Below are positions 1 through 13,948 of a DNA stretch of 64,000 nucleotides, piece after piece (positions within the stretch are counted from its first letter, which is position 1; every line of letters begins with the position of its first letter). The stretch comes from Avena insularis (taxonomy: Eukaryota > Streptophyta > Magnoliopsida > Poales > Poaceae), in NCBI GenBank assembly GCA_023614405.1, contig JAJUPC010000222.1, positions 186,001 through 250,000 of the forward strand, given 5' to 3'. The notes below the pieces were generated by a model. The model was given only the letters and a program-made list of their open reading frames with translations, was not told where the DNA came from and did not search any database. The translations under genes and the position numbers were made by a program.

Positions 1-670
1 TCTGAATGGAACAGACATGCAATGACGTTAACTGTAGTTCATGAAAAGAGGAGACATGCAATGACACTGGTGGATCCATGTGTGGTTAATGAGAAGAACA
101 CACATGCAATGACACTGGGTGTGGTTCATGATATGGTTTGTGAGAAGAACACACATGCAATGACTCTAGCTGTGGTTCATGAGAAGAACACACATACAAT
201 GACTCTAACTGTGGTTCATGAAAAGAGCAGACATGCAATGACACTAGTGGATCCATCTGTGGTTAATGAGAAGAACACACATGCAATGACACTGGGTGTG
301 GTTCATGAGATGGTTTGTGAGAAGAACTGACATGCAATGACTCTAGCTGTGGTCTATGAGAGGAACACACCTGCAATGACTCTAACTATGGTTCATGAAA
401 AGAGCAGACATGTGATAACACCTATGGATCCATGGGTGGTCTATGAGAGGAACACACATGCAATGACACCGGTGGATCCTTACGGTGTCTGTGAGAAGAA
501 CACACATCCAATGACACTGGTGGATCCATATGTGGTCTATGAGAAGGACACACATGCAATGACACTGGTGGATCCATCTGTGGTTCATGGGAAGGACACA
601 CATGCAATGGCACTGGTGGATCCATGTGTGATCTGTGGGAAGAACACACATGCAATAACACTGGTGATAT

Positions 671-1169
671 GTGTTTTGTGAAAGGAACAGACATGCAATG
701 ACGTTAACTGTGGTTCCTGAAAAGAGTAGACATGCAATGACACTTGTGGATCCGTGTGTGGTTAATGAGAAGAACACACATGAAATGACACTCGGTGTGG
801 TTCATGATATGGTTTGTGAGAAGAACACACATGCAATGACTCTAGCTGTGGTCTATGAGAGAAACACACATGCAGTGACTATAACTATGGTTCATGAAAA
901 GAGCAGACATGGGATGACACCGGTGGATCCATATGTGGTCTATGAGAGGAACACACATACAATGACACCGCTGGATCCATACGTGGTCTGTGAGAAGAAC
1001 ACAAATGCAATGACACTGGTGGATCCATCTGTGGTCTGTGAGAAGGACACACATGCAATGACACTGGTGGATCCATCTGTGGTTCATGGGAATGACACAC
1101 ATACAATGGCACTGGTGGATCCATGTGTGATCTGTGGGAAGAACACACATGCAATAACACTGGTCATAT
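671..1169 (+). repeat. Representative ~499-bp higher-order unit of satellite A
   Basis: Using the open forward frame as a ruler, one unit consists of monomers of 13, 16, 17, 13, 13, 16, 16, 16, 16 and 16 codons and a 12-codon closing piece. The monomers are distinguishable types: one ends in GVVHDMVCEK, one in LAVVYER, one in TVVHEK or TMVHEK, and the rest contain VDPxVV. The same order recurs in neighbouring units, so this is a true higher-order repeat and not a homogeneous monomer array. The unit closes with gtgatatgtgttttgtg (junction type J1). Confidence 0.85.
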
Positions 1170-4100
1170 GTGTTTTGTGAAAGGAACAGACATGCAATGA
1201 CGTTAACTGTGATTCATGAAAAGAGCAGACATGCAATGACACTGGTGGATCCATGTGTGGTTAATGAGAAGAACACATGCAATGACACTAGGTGTGGTTC
1301 ATGATATGGTTTGTGACAAGAACACACATGCAATGACTCTAGCTGTGGTCTATGAGAGGAACACACATGCAATGACTCTAACTATGGTTCATGAAAAGAG
1401 CAGACATGCGATGACACCGGTGGATCCATGTGTGGTCTATGAGAGGAACACACATGCAATGACACGGTGGATCCTTACGTTGTGCGTGAGAAGAACACAC
1501 ATGCAATGACACGCGTGGATCCATATGTGGTCTGTGAGAAGGACACACATGCCATGACACTGGTGGATCCATCTGTGGTTGATGGGAATGACACACATGC
1601 AATGGCACTGGTGGATCCATGTGTGATCTGTGGGAAGAACACACATGCAATAACACTCGTGATATGTGTTTTGTGAAAGGAACAGACATGCAACAACGTT
1701 AACCGTGGTTCATGAAAAGAGCAGACATGCAATGACACTGGTGGATTCATGTGTAGTTAATGAGAAGAACACACATGCAATGACACTGGGTGTGGTTCAT
1801 GATATTGTTTGTGAGAAGAACACATATGCAATGACTCTAGCTGTGGTTCATGAGAAGAACACACATGCAACAACTCTAACTGTGGTCATGAAAAGAGGAG
1901 ACATGCGATGACACCGGTGGATCCATGTGTGGTCTATGAGAAGAACACACATGCAATGACACCAGTGCATCCTTACGTGGTCTGTGAGAAGAAAACACAT
2001 GCAATGACACTGGTGGATCCATATGTGGTCTGTGAGAAGGACACACATGCAATGACACTGGTGGATCCATCTATGGTTCATGGGAAGGACACACATGCAA
2101 TGACACTGGTGGATCCATGTGTGATCTGTGGGAAGAACATACATGCAATGACACTGGTGATATGTGTTTTGTGAAAGGAACAGACATGCAATGACGTTAA
2201 CTGTGCTTCAAGGAAAGAGGAGACATGCAATGACACTGGTGGATCCATGTGTGGTTAATGAGAAGAACACACATGCAATGACACTGGGTGTGGTTCATGA
2301 TATGGTTTGTGAGAAGAACACACATGCAATGACTCTAGCTGTGGTCTATAAGAGGAACACACATGCAATGATTCTAACTATGGTTCATGAAAAGAGCAGA
2401 CATGCGATGACACCAGTGGATCCATGTGTGGTCTATGAGAGGAACACACATGCAATGACACCGGTGGATCCTTACATTGTCTGTGAGAAGAACACACATG
2501 TAATGACACTGGTGGATCCATATGTGGTCTGGGAGAAGGACACACATGCAATGACACTGGTGGATCCATCTATGGTTCATGGGAAGGACACACATGCAAT
2601 GGCACTAGTGGATCCATGTGTGATCTGTGGGAAGAACACCATGCAATAACACTAGTGATATGTGTTTTGTGAAAGGAACATACATGCAATGACGTTAACT
2701 GTGGTTCATTAAAAGAGCAGACATGCAAAACACACTGGTGGATCAATGTGTGGTTAATGAGAAGAACCCACATGCAATGACACTGGGTGTGGTTCATGAT
2801 ATGGTTTGTGACAAGAACACACATGCAATGACTCTAGCTGTGGTTCATGAGAAGAACACACATGCAATGACTCTAACTGTGGTTCATGAAAAGAGCAGAC
2901 ATGTGATGACACCGGTGGATCCATGTGTGGTCTACGAGAGGAACACACATGCAATGACACCGGTGGATCCTTACGTGGTCTGTGAGAAGAACACACATGC
3001 AATGACACTGGTGGAAACATATGTGGTCTGTGAGAAGGACACACATGCAATGACACTGGTGGATCCATCTATGGTTCATGGGAAGGACACACATGCAATG
3101 ACACTGGTGGATCCATGTGTGATCTGTCGGAAGAACACACATGCAATGACACTGCTGATATGTGTTTTGTGAAAGGAACAGACATGCAATGACGTTAACT
3201 GTGGTTCATGAAAAGAGCAGACATGCAATGACACTGGTGGATCCATCTGTGGTTAATCAGAAGAACACACATGCAATGACACTAGGTGTGGTTCATGATA
3301 TGGTTTGTGAGAAGAACTCACATGCAATGACTCTAGCTGTGGTCTATGAGAGGAACACACATGCAATGACTGTAACTATGGTTCATGAAAAGAGGAGACA
3401 TGTGATAACACCGGTGGATCCATGTGTGGTCTATGAGAGGAACACACATGCAATGACACCGGTGGATCCTTACGTTGTCTGTGAGAAGACCACGCATCCA
3501 ATAACACTGGTGGCTCCATATGTGGTCTGTGAGAAGGACACACATGCAATGACACTGGTGGATCCATCTGTGGTTCATGGGAAGGACACACATGCAATGG
3601 CACTGGTGGATCCATGTGTGATCTGTGGGAAGAACACACATGCAATAACACTGGTGATATGTGTTTTATGAAAGGAATAGACATGCAATGACGTTAACTG
3701 TGGTTCATGAAAAGAGCAGACATGCAATGACACTGGTGGATCAATGTGTGGTTAATGAGAAGAACACACATGCAATGACACTGGGTGTGATTCATGATAT
3801 GGTTTGTGAGAATAACACACATGCAATGACTCTAGCTGTGGTCTGTGAGAGGAACACACATGCAATGACTCTAACTGTGGTTCATGAAAAGAGCAGACAT
3901 GCGATGACACCGGTGGATCCATGTGTGGTCTATGAGAGGAACACACATGGAATGACACCGATGAATGCTTACATGGTCTGTGAGAAGAACACACATGCAG
4001 TGACTTCCGTGGATCCATATGTGGTCTGTGAAAAGAACACGCATGCAATGACACTGGTGGATCCATGTGTGGTCTGTGGGAAGAATTCACATGCAATGAC

Positions 4101-7100
4101 ACTGGTGATATGTGTTTTGTGAAAAGAACAGACATGCAATGACTCTAACTGTGGTTCATGACAAGAGTAAACATGCAATGACACTGGTGGATCCATGTGT
4201 GGTTAATGAGAAGAACACACATGCAATGACACTGGGTGTGGTTCATGATATGGTTTGTGAGAAGAACACACATGCAATGACTCTAGGTGTGGTCTATGAG
4301 GGAACACACATGCAATGACTCTAACTGTGGTTCATGAAAAGAGCAGACATGCGATGCACCGGTGGATCCATGTGTGGTCTATGAGAGGAAGACACGTGCA
4401 ATGACACCGATGGATCCTTACGTGGTCTGTGAGAAGAACACACATGCAATGACACCGGTGGATCCATACGTGGTTTATGAAAAGAACACACATGCAATGA
4501 CACTGGTGGATCCATCTGTGGTTTGTGAGAAGGACACACATGCAATGACACTGGTGGATCCATGTGTGGTTTATGAGAGGAACACACATGCAATGACATT
4601 GGATCCATACGTGGTTTGTGAAAAGAACAGACATGCAATGACACTAGGTGTGGTTTATGGGAAGAACACACATGAAATGACACTGGTGGATCCATGTGTG
4701 ATTAATGAGAAGAACACACATGCAATGACACTAGGTGTGGTTCACGATATGTTTTGTGAGAAGAACACACGTGCAATGATTCTAACTGTGGTTCATGAAA
4801 AAAGCAAACATGCGATGACACCGGTGGATCCATGTGTGGTCGATGAGAGGAACACACATGCAATGACTCTAACTGTGGTTCATGAAAAGAGCAGACATGC
4901 CATGGCACCGGTGGATCCATATCTGGTCTATGAGAGGAACACACATGCAATGACACCGGTGGATCCTTACGTGGTCTGTGAAAAGAACACACATGCAATG
5001 ACACTAGTGGATCCATGTGTGGTCTGTGGGAAGAACACACATGCAATGACACTGGTGGATCCATATGTGGTTTGTGAGAAGGACACAATTGCAATGACAC
5101 TGGTGGATCCATGTGTGGTCTGTGGGAAGAACACACATGCAATAACACTGGTGATATGTGGTTTGTGAAAAGAACAGACATGCAATGACTCTAACTGTGG
5201 TTCATGAAAAGAGCAGACATGCAATGACATTGGTGGATCCATGTGTGGTTAATGAGAAGAACACACATGCAATGTCATTGGGTGTGGTTCATGATATGGT
5301 TTGTGAGAAGCACACACATGCAATGACTCTATCTGTGGTTCATGAGAAGAACACACATGCAATGACTCTAACTATGGTTCATGAAAAGAGCAGACATGCG
5401 ATGACACCGGTGGATCCATGTGTGGTCTATGAGAGGAACACACATGCAATCACACCAGTGTATCCTTATGTGGTCTGTGAGAAGAACACACATGCAATGA
5501 CACTGGTGGATCCATATGTGGTCTGTGAGAAGGACACACATGCAATGACACTAGTGGATCCATCTGTGGTTCATGGTAAGGACACACATGCAATGACACT
5601 GGTGGATCCATGTGTGGTCTGTGGGAAGAACACACATGCAATGACACTGGTGATATCTGTTTTGTGAAAGGAATAGACATGCAATGGTGTTAACTCTGGT
5701 TCATGAAAAGAGCAGACATGCAATGACACTGGTGGATCCATGTGTGGTTAATGAGAAGAAAACACATGCAATGACACTTGGTGTGGTCCATGATATGGTT
5801 TGTGAGAAGAACACACATGCAATGACTCTAGCTGTGGTCTATGAGAGGAATACACATGCAATGACTCTAACTGTGGTTCATGAAAAGAGTAGACATGCGA
5901 TGACACCGGTGGATCCATGTGTGGTCTATGAGAGGAACACACATGCAATGACACCGATGGATCCTTACATGGTCTGTGAGAAGAACACACATGAAGTGAC
6001 ACCCGTGGATCTATACGTTGTCTGTGAAAAGAACACACATGCAATGACACTGGTGGATCTATCTGTGGTTCACGGGAAGAACACACATGCAATGACACTG
6101 GTGGATCCATGTGTGGTCTGTGGGAAGAACACACATGCAATGACACTGGTGATATGTTTTTTGTGAAAAGAACAGACATGCAATGACTCTAACTATGGTT
6201 CATGACAAGAGCAGACATGCAATGACAATGGTGGATCCATGTGTTGTTAATGAGAAGAACACACATGCAATGACACTGGGTGTGGTTCATGATATGGTTT
6301 GTGAGAAGAACACACATGCAATGACTCTAGCTGTGGTTCATGAAAGGAGTAGACATGCGATGACACCGGTGGATCCATGTGTGGTCTATGAGAAGAACAC
6401 ACATGCAATGACACCGATGGATCCTTACGTGGTCTGTGAGAATAACACACATGCAATGTCATCGGTGGATCCATACGTGGTTTATGAAAAGAACACGCAT
6501 GCAATGATAGTGGTGGATCCATCTGTGGTTTGTGAGAAGGACACACATGCAATGACACTGGTGGATCCATGTGTGGTTTATGAGAGGAACAAACATGCAA
6601 TGACACTGGATCCATATGTGGTTTGTGAAAAGAACAGACATGCAATGACACTAGGTGTGGTTCATGGGAAGAACACACATGCAATGACACTGGTGGATCC
6701 ATGTGTCGTTAATGAGAAGAACACACATGCAATGACACTGGGTGTGGTTCATGATATGGTTTGTGAGAAGAACGCACATGCAATGACTCTAGCTGTGGTC
6801 TATGAAAGTAACACACATGCAATGACTCTAACCGTGGTTCATGAAAAGAGCAGACATGCGATGACACCGGTGGATCCATGTGTGGTCTATGAGAGGAACA
6901 CACATGCAATGGCGCTGATGGATCCTTACGTGGTCTGTGAGAAGAACACACATGCAATGACACCGGTGGATCCATACGTGGTATGTGAAAAGAACACACA
7001 TGCAATGACACTGGTGGATCCATCTGTGGTTCATGGGAAGAACACACATGCAATGACACTGGTGTATCCATGTGTGGTTTGTGGGAAGAACACACATGCA

Positions 7101-7631
7101 ATGACACTGGTGTGGTTCATGAAAAGAGAAGACATGCAACAACACTGGTGGATCCATGTCTTGTTAATGAGAAGAACACACATGCAATGACACTGGGTGT
7201 GGTTCATGATATGGTTTGTGAGAAGAACACACATGCAATGACTGTAGCTGTGGTTCATGAAAAGAGCAGACATGCGATGACACCAGTGGATCCATGTGTG
7301 GTCTATGAGAGGAACACACATGCAATGACATTGGTGGATCCTTACATGGTCTGTGATAAGAACACACATGCAATGACACCGGTGGATCCTTACGTGGTCT
7401 GTGAGAAGAGCACACATGCAATGACACTTGTGGATCCATCTATGGTTTCTGAGAAGGACACACATGCAATGACACTGGTGGATCCTTGTGTGGTTTATGA
7501 GAGGAACACACATGCAATGACACTGGATCCATATGTGGTTTGTGAAAAGAACAGACATGCAATGACACTAGGTGTGGTTCATGGGAAGAACACACATGCA
7601 ATGACACTGGTGGATCCATGTGTGGTTAATG

Positions 7632-7636
7632 AGAAG
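7632..7636. other. Target-site duplication, left copy (AGAAG)
   Basis: AGAAG lies immediately before the TGTTGGGG start of the Copia element and recurs at 15738-15742 directly after its ...CCAACA end. Removing the element and one AGAAG restores the satellite sequence ttaatgagaagaacacacat, so the insertion is a clean single event. Confidence 0.93.
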
Positions 7637-9423
7637 TGTTGGGGTTCCGCGCATAAAAAAATAAATTTTACTCTACGCCCCTGAACCCCTGAAGCTGCCA
7701 GGACCTATCTATTAGTAATATAGTAATTTGAGAGGCTTTTCGTGAACTTACCCTTGAAGACCAAAAAACGGTGTCAACGCTCAGAAGAGCGTGGTTGATG
7801 TAGACGAGCCGAAGCCGACCTCAAGGTCGTGATGAAGTCCTTGCGCTCCTTCTGGCTCGAACGACTTGAGTGCCTCAAGTGTGACACCTCGTGGGAGTTA
7901 CACACGTCCGGTGCCTGACGATGACTCCCGCTTCCCTGATCCAGCAGTAGTTGCGGAAGTAGGGCTCCCGGATCCGAATCCCGCAGCGTGACGGCGCTCC
8001 GCGGTGAAGATGTCTCTCGCTCGCGCAGTCCAGAATTGGGACCATGGTCACGAGAGAGAGGGGGAGAAAGAAAATATCAATTGGAGGTCCTCCCAAAAGT
8101 GGGGAGACCTTTATTGATTATTGGGTGTATTTTTCTAGGCCAAATACCCCACTTTTTATAGGGGAGGGGAGGTACTACCTCCCCTCAAGTCCCGGGGTGG
8201 GACTAAAGGAGAGGAGTTGTGGGGGAGGCGCCGCCGGCCACCCCCTCATGGGCCCCACATGGGGGGCTGGCCTAATAGGGTCGCCGGCCCCCCTTTTGGC
8301 CTCTTCCCCTCTTGCCTTTCCCTAATGGGCCTGTCCCTCCGGAAATTGGCCCATTAAGCCTTTTTGACCTTTAATTGATTTTCTCTTTATTAAATAATTA
8401 TGAATAAATGATTAAATCAACATTTAACATTCATTCACATATTATTCAATATCCGTGGCCATGGAACACCTTCCACCTCCACTCCGGACATCCTCCGGAC
8501 TTACCGAAACCCTTCCGGTTTTCTCCCTTCTTTTCTTCGGTGATTCTACCGATCCTATAAATGCTCTCTAAGCATCATCAAGCCCTTAAGCGTGATACCC
8601 TACGGTTTGGGAACACTCCAGACATGGTCGGGACACTCCCGCACCAATGATCGACAGAGGGACCTGGATGGCCATGTGACCCCTGTGCGTTCCACGAAGA
8701 TCTTTCGTTGTTTGAACCGGGACAGTCGTGTCTTATTCCCTTTGTCATTCGATACTTGCATTGCTCGAGATCTGATCAATGACATCACCATGTCGGGTTC
8801 AATCTCGTTACTGAACAATGCTACTTAACTAGTTCCGACAAGTGATATCCCTGTGATCCAATCACATGCTGTGCAGCTATTGGATATAACCTCTCCGAGT
8901 GGGCCCTTGAGTATCTTCCCGTCACATGGACAGACAAATCCCGCTCTTGACATATATTGCCTCTACGGTTTCCTCCGAATACCTGAACACACCTTTATAA
9001 CCACCGTTTTACCAAATGGCGTTTCATGCTATCTAAGCACTCTCGGGAGACAGTGATTGATATAGCCTCACGGTCTAAGGAATAGTCTACGAGGATCCCA
9101 TTTCTAATCATCGTAACTTGAACTTCGTGACATGATCGGGTCACGATGTTTAGGTTGGGTATTGGTTCATCATCTCATTCTCCGAATGAGATGACCTCAT
9201 TTCCAACTGGCATAAATGCCACATGATCAGGAAACATGATCATCTGTTGACCAATGAACCAGTGACTAGAGTTTCACTGGGAACCCCTGGTTGTTTGTAT
9301 ATCACACGTGTATTGATGTTTCCACTAATTATAGTTATAGCATGATGTAAAACTTAATCATAAACTATATGAAATATGATAATAGTCCTTACTACTATTT
9401 GTCTCTAGGGCATATTTCCAACA
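7637..9423 (-). repeat. 3' LTR of the Copia element (left copy)
   Basis: The LTR runs from tgttggggttcc to gggcatatttccaaca and is repeated near-identically at about 13949-15737. It is followed at 9424 by gtctcccacttgcactagag, the reverse complement of the polypurine tract, which fixes the inner boundary and the reverse orientation. The small open frames inside it have matching copies in the other LTR and are not genes. Confidence 0.93.
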
Positions 9424-12400
9424 GTCTCCCACTTGCACTAGAGTACAAATACACTAGCTGCATTTATTCTCAATCATTGGCCCTATATATCCAGTACCCT
9501 GAACATGCTTGCTCATGGAAGAGGTTGAGTCTTGGGTCTGTAATTTACAGTCCCAAATCCTTTGCAACTTACTAATGTCACCTTGATTGACATCAATACT
9601 CTATCATCACATGATAGCATCTGTGTGTATGTATCACCACTATGGCAGCAGAACATGGCCTGATTCCAGGAGCCTACAGTGACGTTAGATCAACCTCGAG
9701 GGCTTTCTCATGGGCACTATGCCCTGGGACACATCATTCTACGTTAAAAGCAAACTAGCCCCGCTATAACATTATACAACACTTTAGATGGTACCCTTAT
9801 CTATTATTATAAATGTATTCATCGAAACACTAGTGCACTCTGTGCAACTTTCGATGTTTTGTTCACCTCGCTTCCTACTTGACTTTAATTGGTATCTACA
9901 GGAGTTTCCAACATATTCCCTTATAACATAACCCTTAATGTTTTAAGATATGTTATCCTTTATGGATTTGGAAAATATATCCACAGTTCTCTACTAGACA
10001 CTGCGGACAAACTTAGCTCAACATTCTGTGATTCGAACTTAATCACTTTCAAACGTTCTTTATTTGGATTACATATTATGTTAAGTTATCTTCATGGCTT
10101 CTAAGATAGAACCTATGTCTCAACATAGTGGATGATGATCATCCTTTTCTTTCTTTCGACCATTGATGTTCAAACTTAATGTTATTCCTAATTTGAGTTA
10201 TTAAGGACCAGTTCCTTAATTAACTTCTATTCTGAAACCCTTTTTAGAATCCCTTAAGGAATACTACATAATATCATAATACACCTATTATCAACTTCTA
10301 CATCTTATAATCATTATTTATAAGTATTTGTGCTTTCATCCTTAACTTACTTAAGAACTACTCCTATAAGCTCCCACTCAAACTATGTTGCTACATATTT
10401 GAATTTGAGCCTTACATTGCTCCCACTTAAAAAATATGTCAATCACATATTGTTTTAGGAAGACTTTCATATCTCCCACTCAATTTTATGCAAATTACAT
10501 ATCTCCTTATTACTTTGAACAACTTCAAAATCTTTTGATCAATTATCAAACTTGGAGATTTATTATGAGATACTAGTACTATTACTAGTTTTAAATCCAC
10601 TAGACATTTAGCACACATGAATCAAATTCATTTGAATTTGTCCAATACTTGACAAATTGTGCTTTTGTCATTCACCCTTTTTTCCTACTATGGCTTTGTC
10701 ATTTGGGAAAATTCCAAGTAACTCCTTTTACTTGTGAGATTCAACACTAAATTGCTTTCTAATCTCAAGGGAATTTTACTTCTAGGATTTCTCATAATTT
10801 AGTTAACCATTATTTCCTTTGTAGTTCGTAGGTATGTCATACTCCAAGAATCATGACAAGTGATTCACAAATGTCTCCATACAAGATATGGATTTACATT
10901 TTGAATCCTACTTCATGTAGTGAAAAACAATGGTGGAGGGAAAAACACAATGATCAAAATCATTGATTCTTTCCTTCTATGAAGAGAATCGTTCAGGAAC
11001 ATTGTCCGTTGCACTCCTCAACACTCTGATGCAGGGTTTTGAATCCTCATCGTGTTTTACACTATTTTCCATTTGCTCCATAATTGAGAAACTTCACTAA
11101 AGGTGAGTTTTCTCAAGAATGCACCAAAATCCTAGCAATACGAATCTTGCTATCCTTTTGGTTTCAGCTATGGATTTTGTATTCAAAGTTTCCAATGAAT
11201 ATACTACAAGGACATATTCGCTATTGTTTTGGTTATATCGAATAACCCCAAAACTTTCACGAATTCAAATGGTTTACTAATTCTAATTGAGTGCTAACTA
11301 TTTCTAAACTAATGGTCTCTACATATACTCTACAACGATTTATTTGGTGCCTTCTATTCAACCCCTTTGATATCTAATATCACATTGTGATGCTTTGTAT
11401 TTTGATGTTTCAAAACACTTTGCATTTCACAATTTCTTTCATGCCATTCTTATAAAGTTGAATTTCATTACTATTGATCAAATCATAGTAATTAGATTCT
11501 CTTTTATATTTATACCCTTTGGTGATGAAATACTTTGATCAAATCAAATAGTTTCATATTCATGTTTCCTTTGGTAAACTTACTTTACACATTTAAACAA
11601 TCATTTAATGATAATTACCATTTTCGTTAAAACACAATACATCGAACATGTACTTACTTTTAACAATTCTTTAAACACTTTGTATTCAAGTAATACACGG
11701 TGTTTCAAGTTATTTTGCCGAACTTAGGCATAATTTATATGTGAAAACAAATCGAATGACTTTCACATATTATCATCATAACTCTGAATTTAAACAATGG
11801 GTTCATTCATTAATGAACATATCATTAACATGGCATTTTTAATGTTTTACAAATGTTCATGCATTATCAATTAGTTTCAAACAACAAGGATAATTCACCA
11901 GTAATCAAACAAGATATGAACACGAATAGAAATCATTCATAAAAGTGGAACAACTGTTTGTTACAAACTCATATGAATAACCGTCTCACAAAGTGCGAGA
12001 CACACTAAAGAAGTTCAAATCTCTTGATTACATTAATCATCCTAAAACACAAATAAGTGATAAATGTCGAGGGATAGTGTCGTTGGCAGTCATCATCATG
12101 CTCGCCATCAACACGCAACGTCACCTCCTCTCCAGCAAGCACCTCTCATGTAGAAGGACCTGTTTTCAGTAAAATAGAACAAGTATCAGATATACTTAAC
12201 ACTGCAATGTGTTTGCAAGATTGTAACATTTATAAAACTGTATATCAAATATATACCTTTGTCGTTGACGACCTGAGTGACATCTGGTTCAACCAACACA
12301 TTCCTGAGATGTGTCATGAACTGGTGGAACTCCATTTCCGTGTCGCCCCTCATTACGCAAGTCCTGACTTGTGCTTGGTAGCTTGGTGGCAGCGACCGCA

Positions 12401-13948
12401 GCACAACAGCATTTGCGAAAGAGCCTGAAATCCAGACATCTAGGAAGTATGCTGGCCTCATGTACACATAATGCATGTGCTACAAGTGGCTGTCCAGTGA
12501 CGAGTTCTCCTCCATCTTAATGGAGAGGAAGTCTCCCATCAACTCATGCTCCCAAATGCGTGTCTGATCCACGAAATGTGTCCTAAGCTGTAGCATCACC
12601 GAACGAGGGTTGACATCACCCACGAAAGGCCACAGCTCGTCCACCATTCCGAAACGCATCACAACTGAAATATAGGAGGCCATCTCACGACGGAGATAGC
12701 GGTCTTTCAGCTCCTCTGGGGTCTCAAGGTCCGTGGACGGATCCAAATCCATCCCGTCGAGCATGTAGTCGACCATGTCGTTCTCGCTAAGGAGAACATG
12801 GAGACTGGCAATCCAAATGGAGAAATTCGATCCATCTAATCTGAGCTTCTCTCCTTATAACCATTTAATCGTCAACACAAAAGAGCCCATCTACATTTAT
12901 AATTTGCAAAAGGAATTTAGACTAAGTTTATAATTAAATGAGTTAATAATAACTCCACTCAGAAACACCTATCCCTAGTGAGGGTTCCTAGTGATAACAC
13001 GACCCCTATCAGCCACATCTCCCCCGATCATCACGGCCATCAATGTGGGTTCAAGGGTGGACGCTAAATGTCGGTCACATCATCCATGCGATTCGTGCTC
13101 GATCTTTCGACCATCCGCGTTCCGAGGCCATGTCTATACATGCTAGGCTCGCCAACTCAACCTTATTGTTTTCGCTGTGCAACTTGGCTTACACCCACTG
13201 TATGTGAACATAGATATGTCTGACACCCGATCATCACGGCCTGCCTCATACCGAAGAACTTTCTTGGTGGTGCACACTAAGGGGGAACACAATCGTTGGT
13301 TATTTTAACAGGGATCATCTTATTAGGCTACCGTCGAGTATCTAATACTAGCACACAATAAGACATACAAACAATAACATTGAATGTAAATGCTATGTGA
13401 TATGGTCCTTCACGTTGTGATTTCCATCCGCCGTCAGCGGGTTCCGGCGCCAAGGTTCCGGCGCCGTAGACACTAGGGTACCAGTGTCATTCCGGCGTGG
13501 TAGTCTATCATCTTCGTGACTATCTACTACTACGTAACAAAAGGTAATTACTTTACCTTTGCCACAACCATATCACAAAGCAACCCCCCTGCAAAACAAA
13601 GTTAGACGCCTCTACTTTATCTTTGCATGTTTTACGTGGCTGAATGGGCTTTCGCACAAGAACCGTTCTTACGTACGAACTTTCGGTTGTCTCTACTACA
13701 CCCCTTTTGGGGCCCTCCGTTGCAAATGGTATACCAAATAATGCGAGAGAGACAGACACCCCCTTAAGCCACTTTATACGGTACAAGCCGTATGTCAAGC
13801 TTGGACCAGTCTCGCGAACGAACGCGTAAAGTCGGTTGGGGGCCGCTTCATCAAGCATTACTGCGGTATACACAAGTACACATGGGAGGGTAACAACTAA
13901 AAGATCAACGCCCACATGCTACATCTCGTGTGTTCTACCCGTACTAGC
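9424..13948 (-). mobile_element. Internal region of the Copia element, mostly non-coding
   Basis: This stretch is strongly AT-rich from about 9424 to 12050 with no convincing coding frame on either strand. It contains several scattered ctcccact motifs that resemble relics of polypurine tracts. The gag remnant occupies about 12186-12850. From about 12940 to 13930 it aligns by eye with 56030-57140 of the second Copia element; for example both contain ccgaggccatgtctatacat followed by gctagg. The shared non-coding block shows the two elements belong to one non-autonomous lineage. Confidence 0.8.
12186..12850 (-). pseudogene. Decayed Copia-type gag-like frame
   Basis: On the minus strand an open frame begins after a stop near 12850 with KLRLDGSNFSIWIASL, which resembles the N-terminal LxGxNFxxW motif of Copia gag and UBN2-type capsid proteins. 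It continues through MVDYMLDGMDLDPS and an SYISVVMRFGMVDELW block. A single in-frame TAG near 12477-12479 follows SLDSHL. The same frame then resumes with HMHYVYMRPAYFLDVW and a capsid-like SLPPSYQAQVRTCV stretch, ending near 12186. There is no zinc knuckle and no following pol. The TAG is explained by one C-to-T change from CAG. I call it a non-functional gag relic; assignment to Copia gag rests on motif resemblance and the surrounding LTRs. Confidence 0.7.

Larger units (their letters stand above)
1..7636. repeat. Satellite A, block 1 (BamHI-type, ~48-bp monomers in ~500-bp higher-order units)
   Basis: The block is tandem copies of a short unit reading roughly acacatgcaatgacactggt, then ggatccatgtgtggt and a tatgagaagaac-type linker. 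Monomers come in three lengths, 39, 48 and 51 bp, and most 48-bp forms carry a BamHI site (GGATCC). A marker, gtgttttgtg, closes each higher-order unit. It starts at 671, 1170, 1666, 2164, 2662, 3162, 3661 (as gtgttttatg) and 4112, giving spacings of 499, 496, 498, 498, 500, 499 and 451 bp. The last unit lacks one 48-bp monomer. From about 4112 to 7636 longer units appear (next marker 5158, then 5658 and 6156). The first seven units contain the subtype acgttaactgtgg, where later ones have actctaactgtgg. The array enters from outside the window and is cut at 7636 by a Copia insertion. I do not recognise a named satellite family. Confidence 0.95.

Noticed and set aside
1..7636. CRISPR-like appearance of regularly spaced direct repeats
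   Set aside because: There are no unique spacers between repeats; the whole unit repeats tandemly, and the context is a plant genome with LTR retrotransposons and spliced genes.
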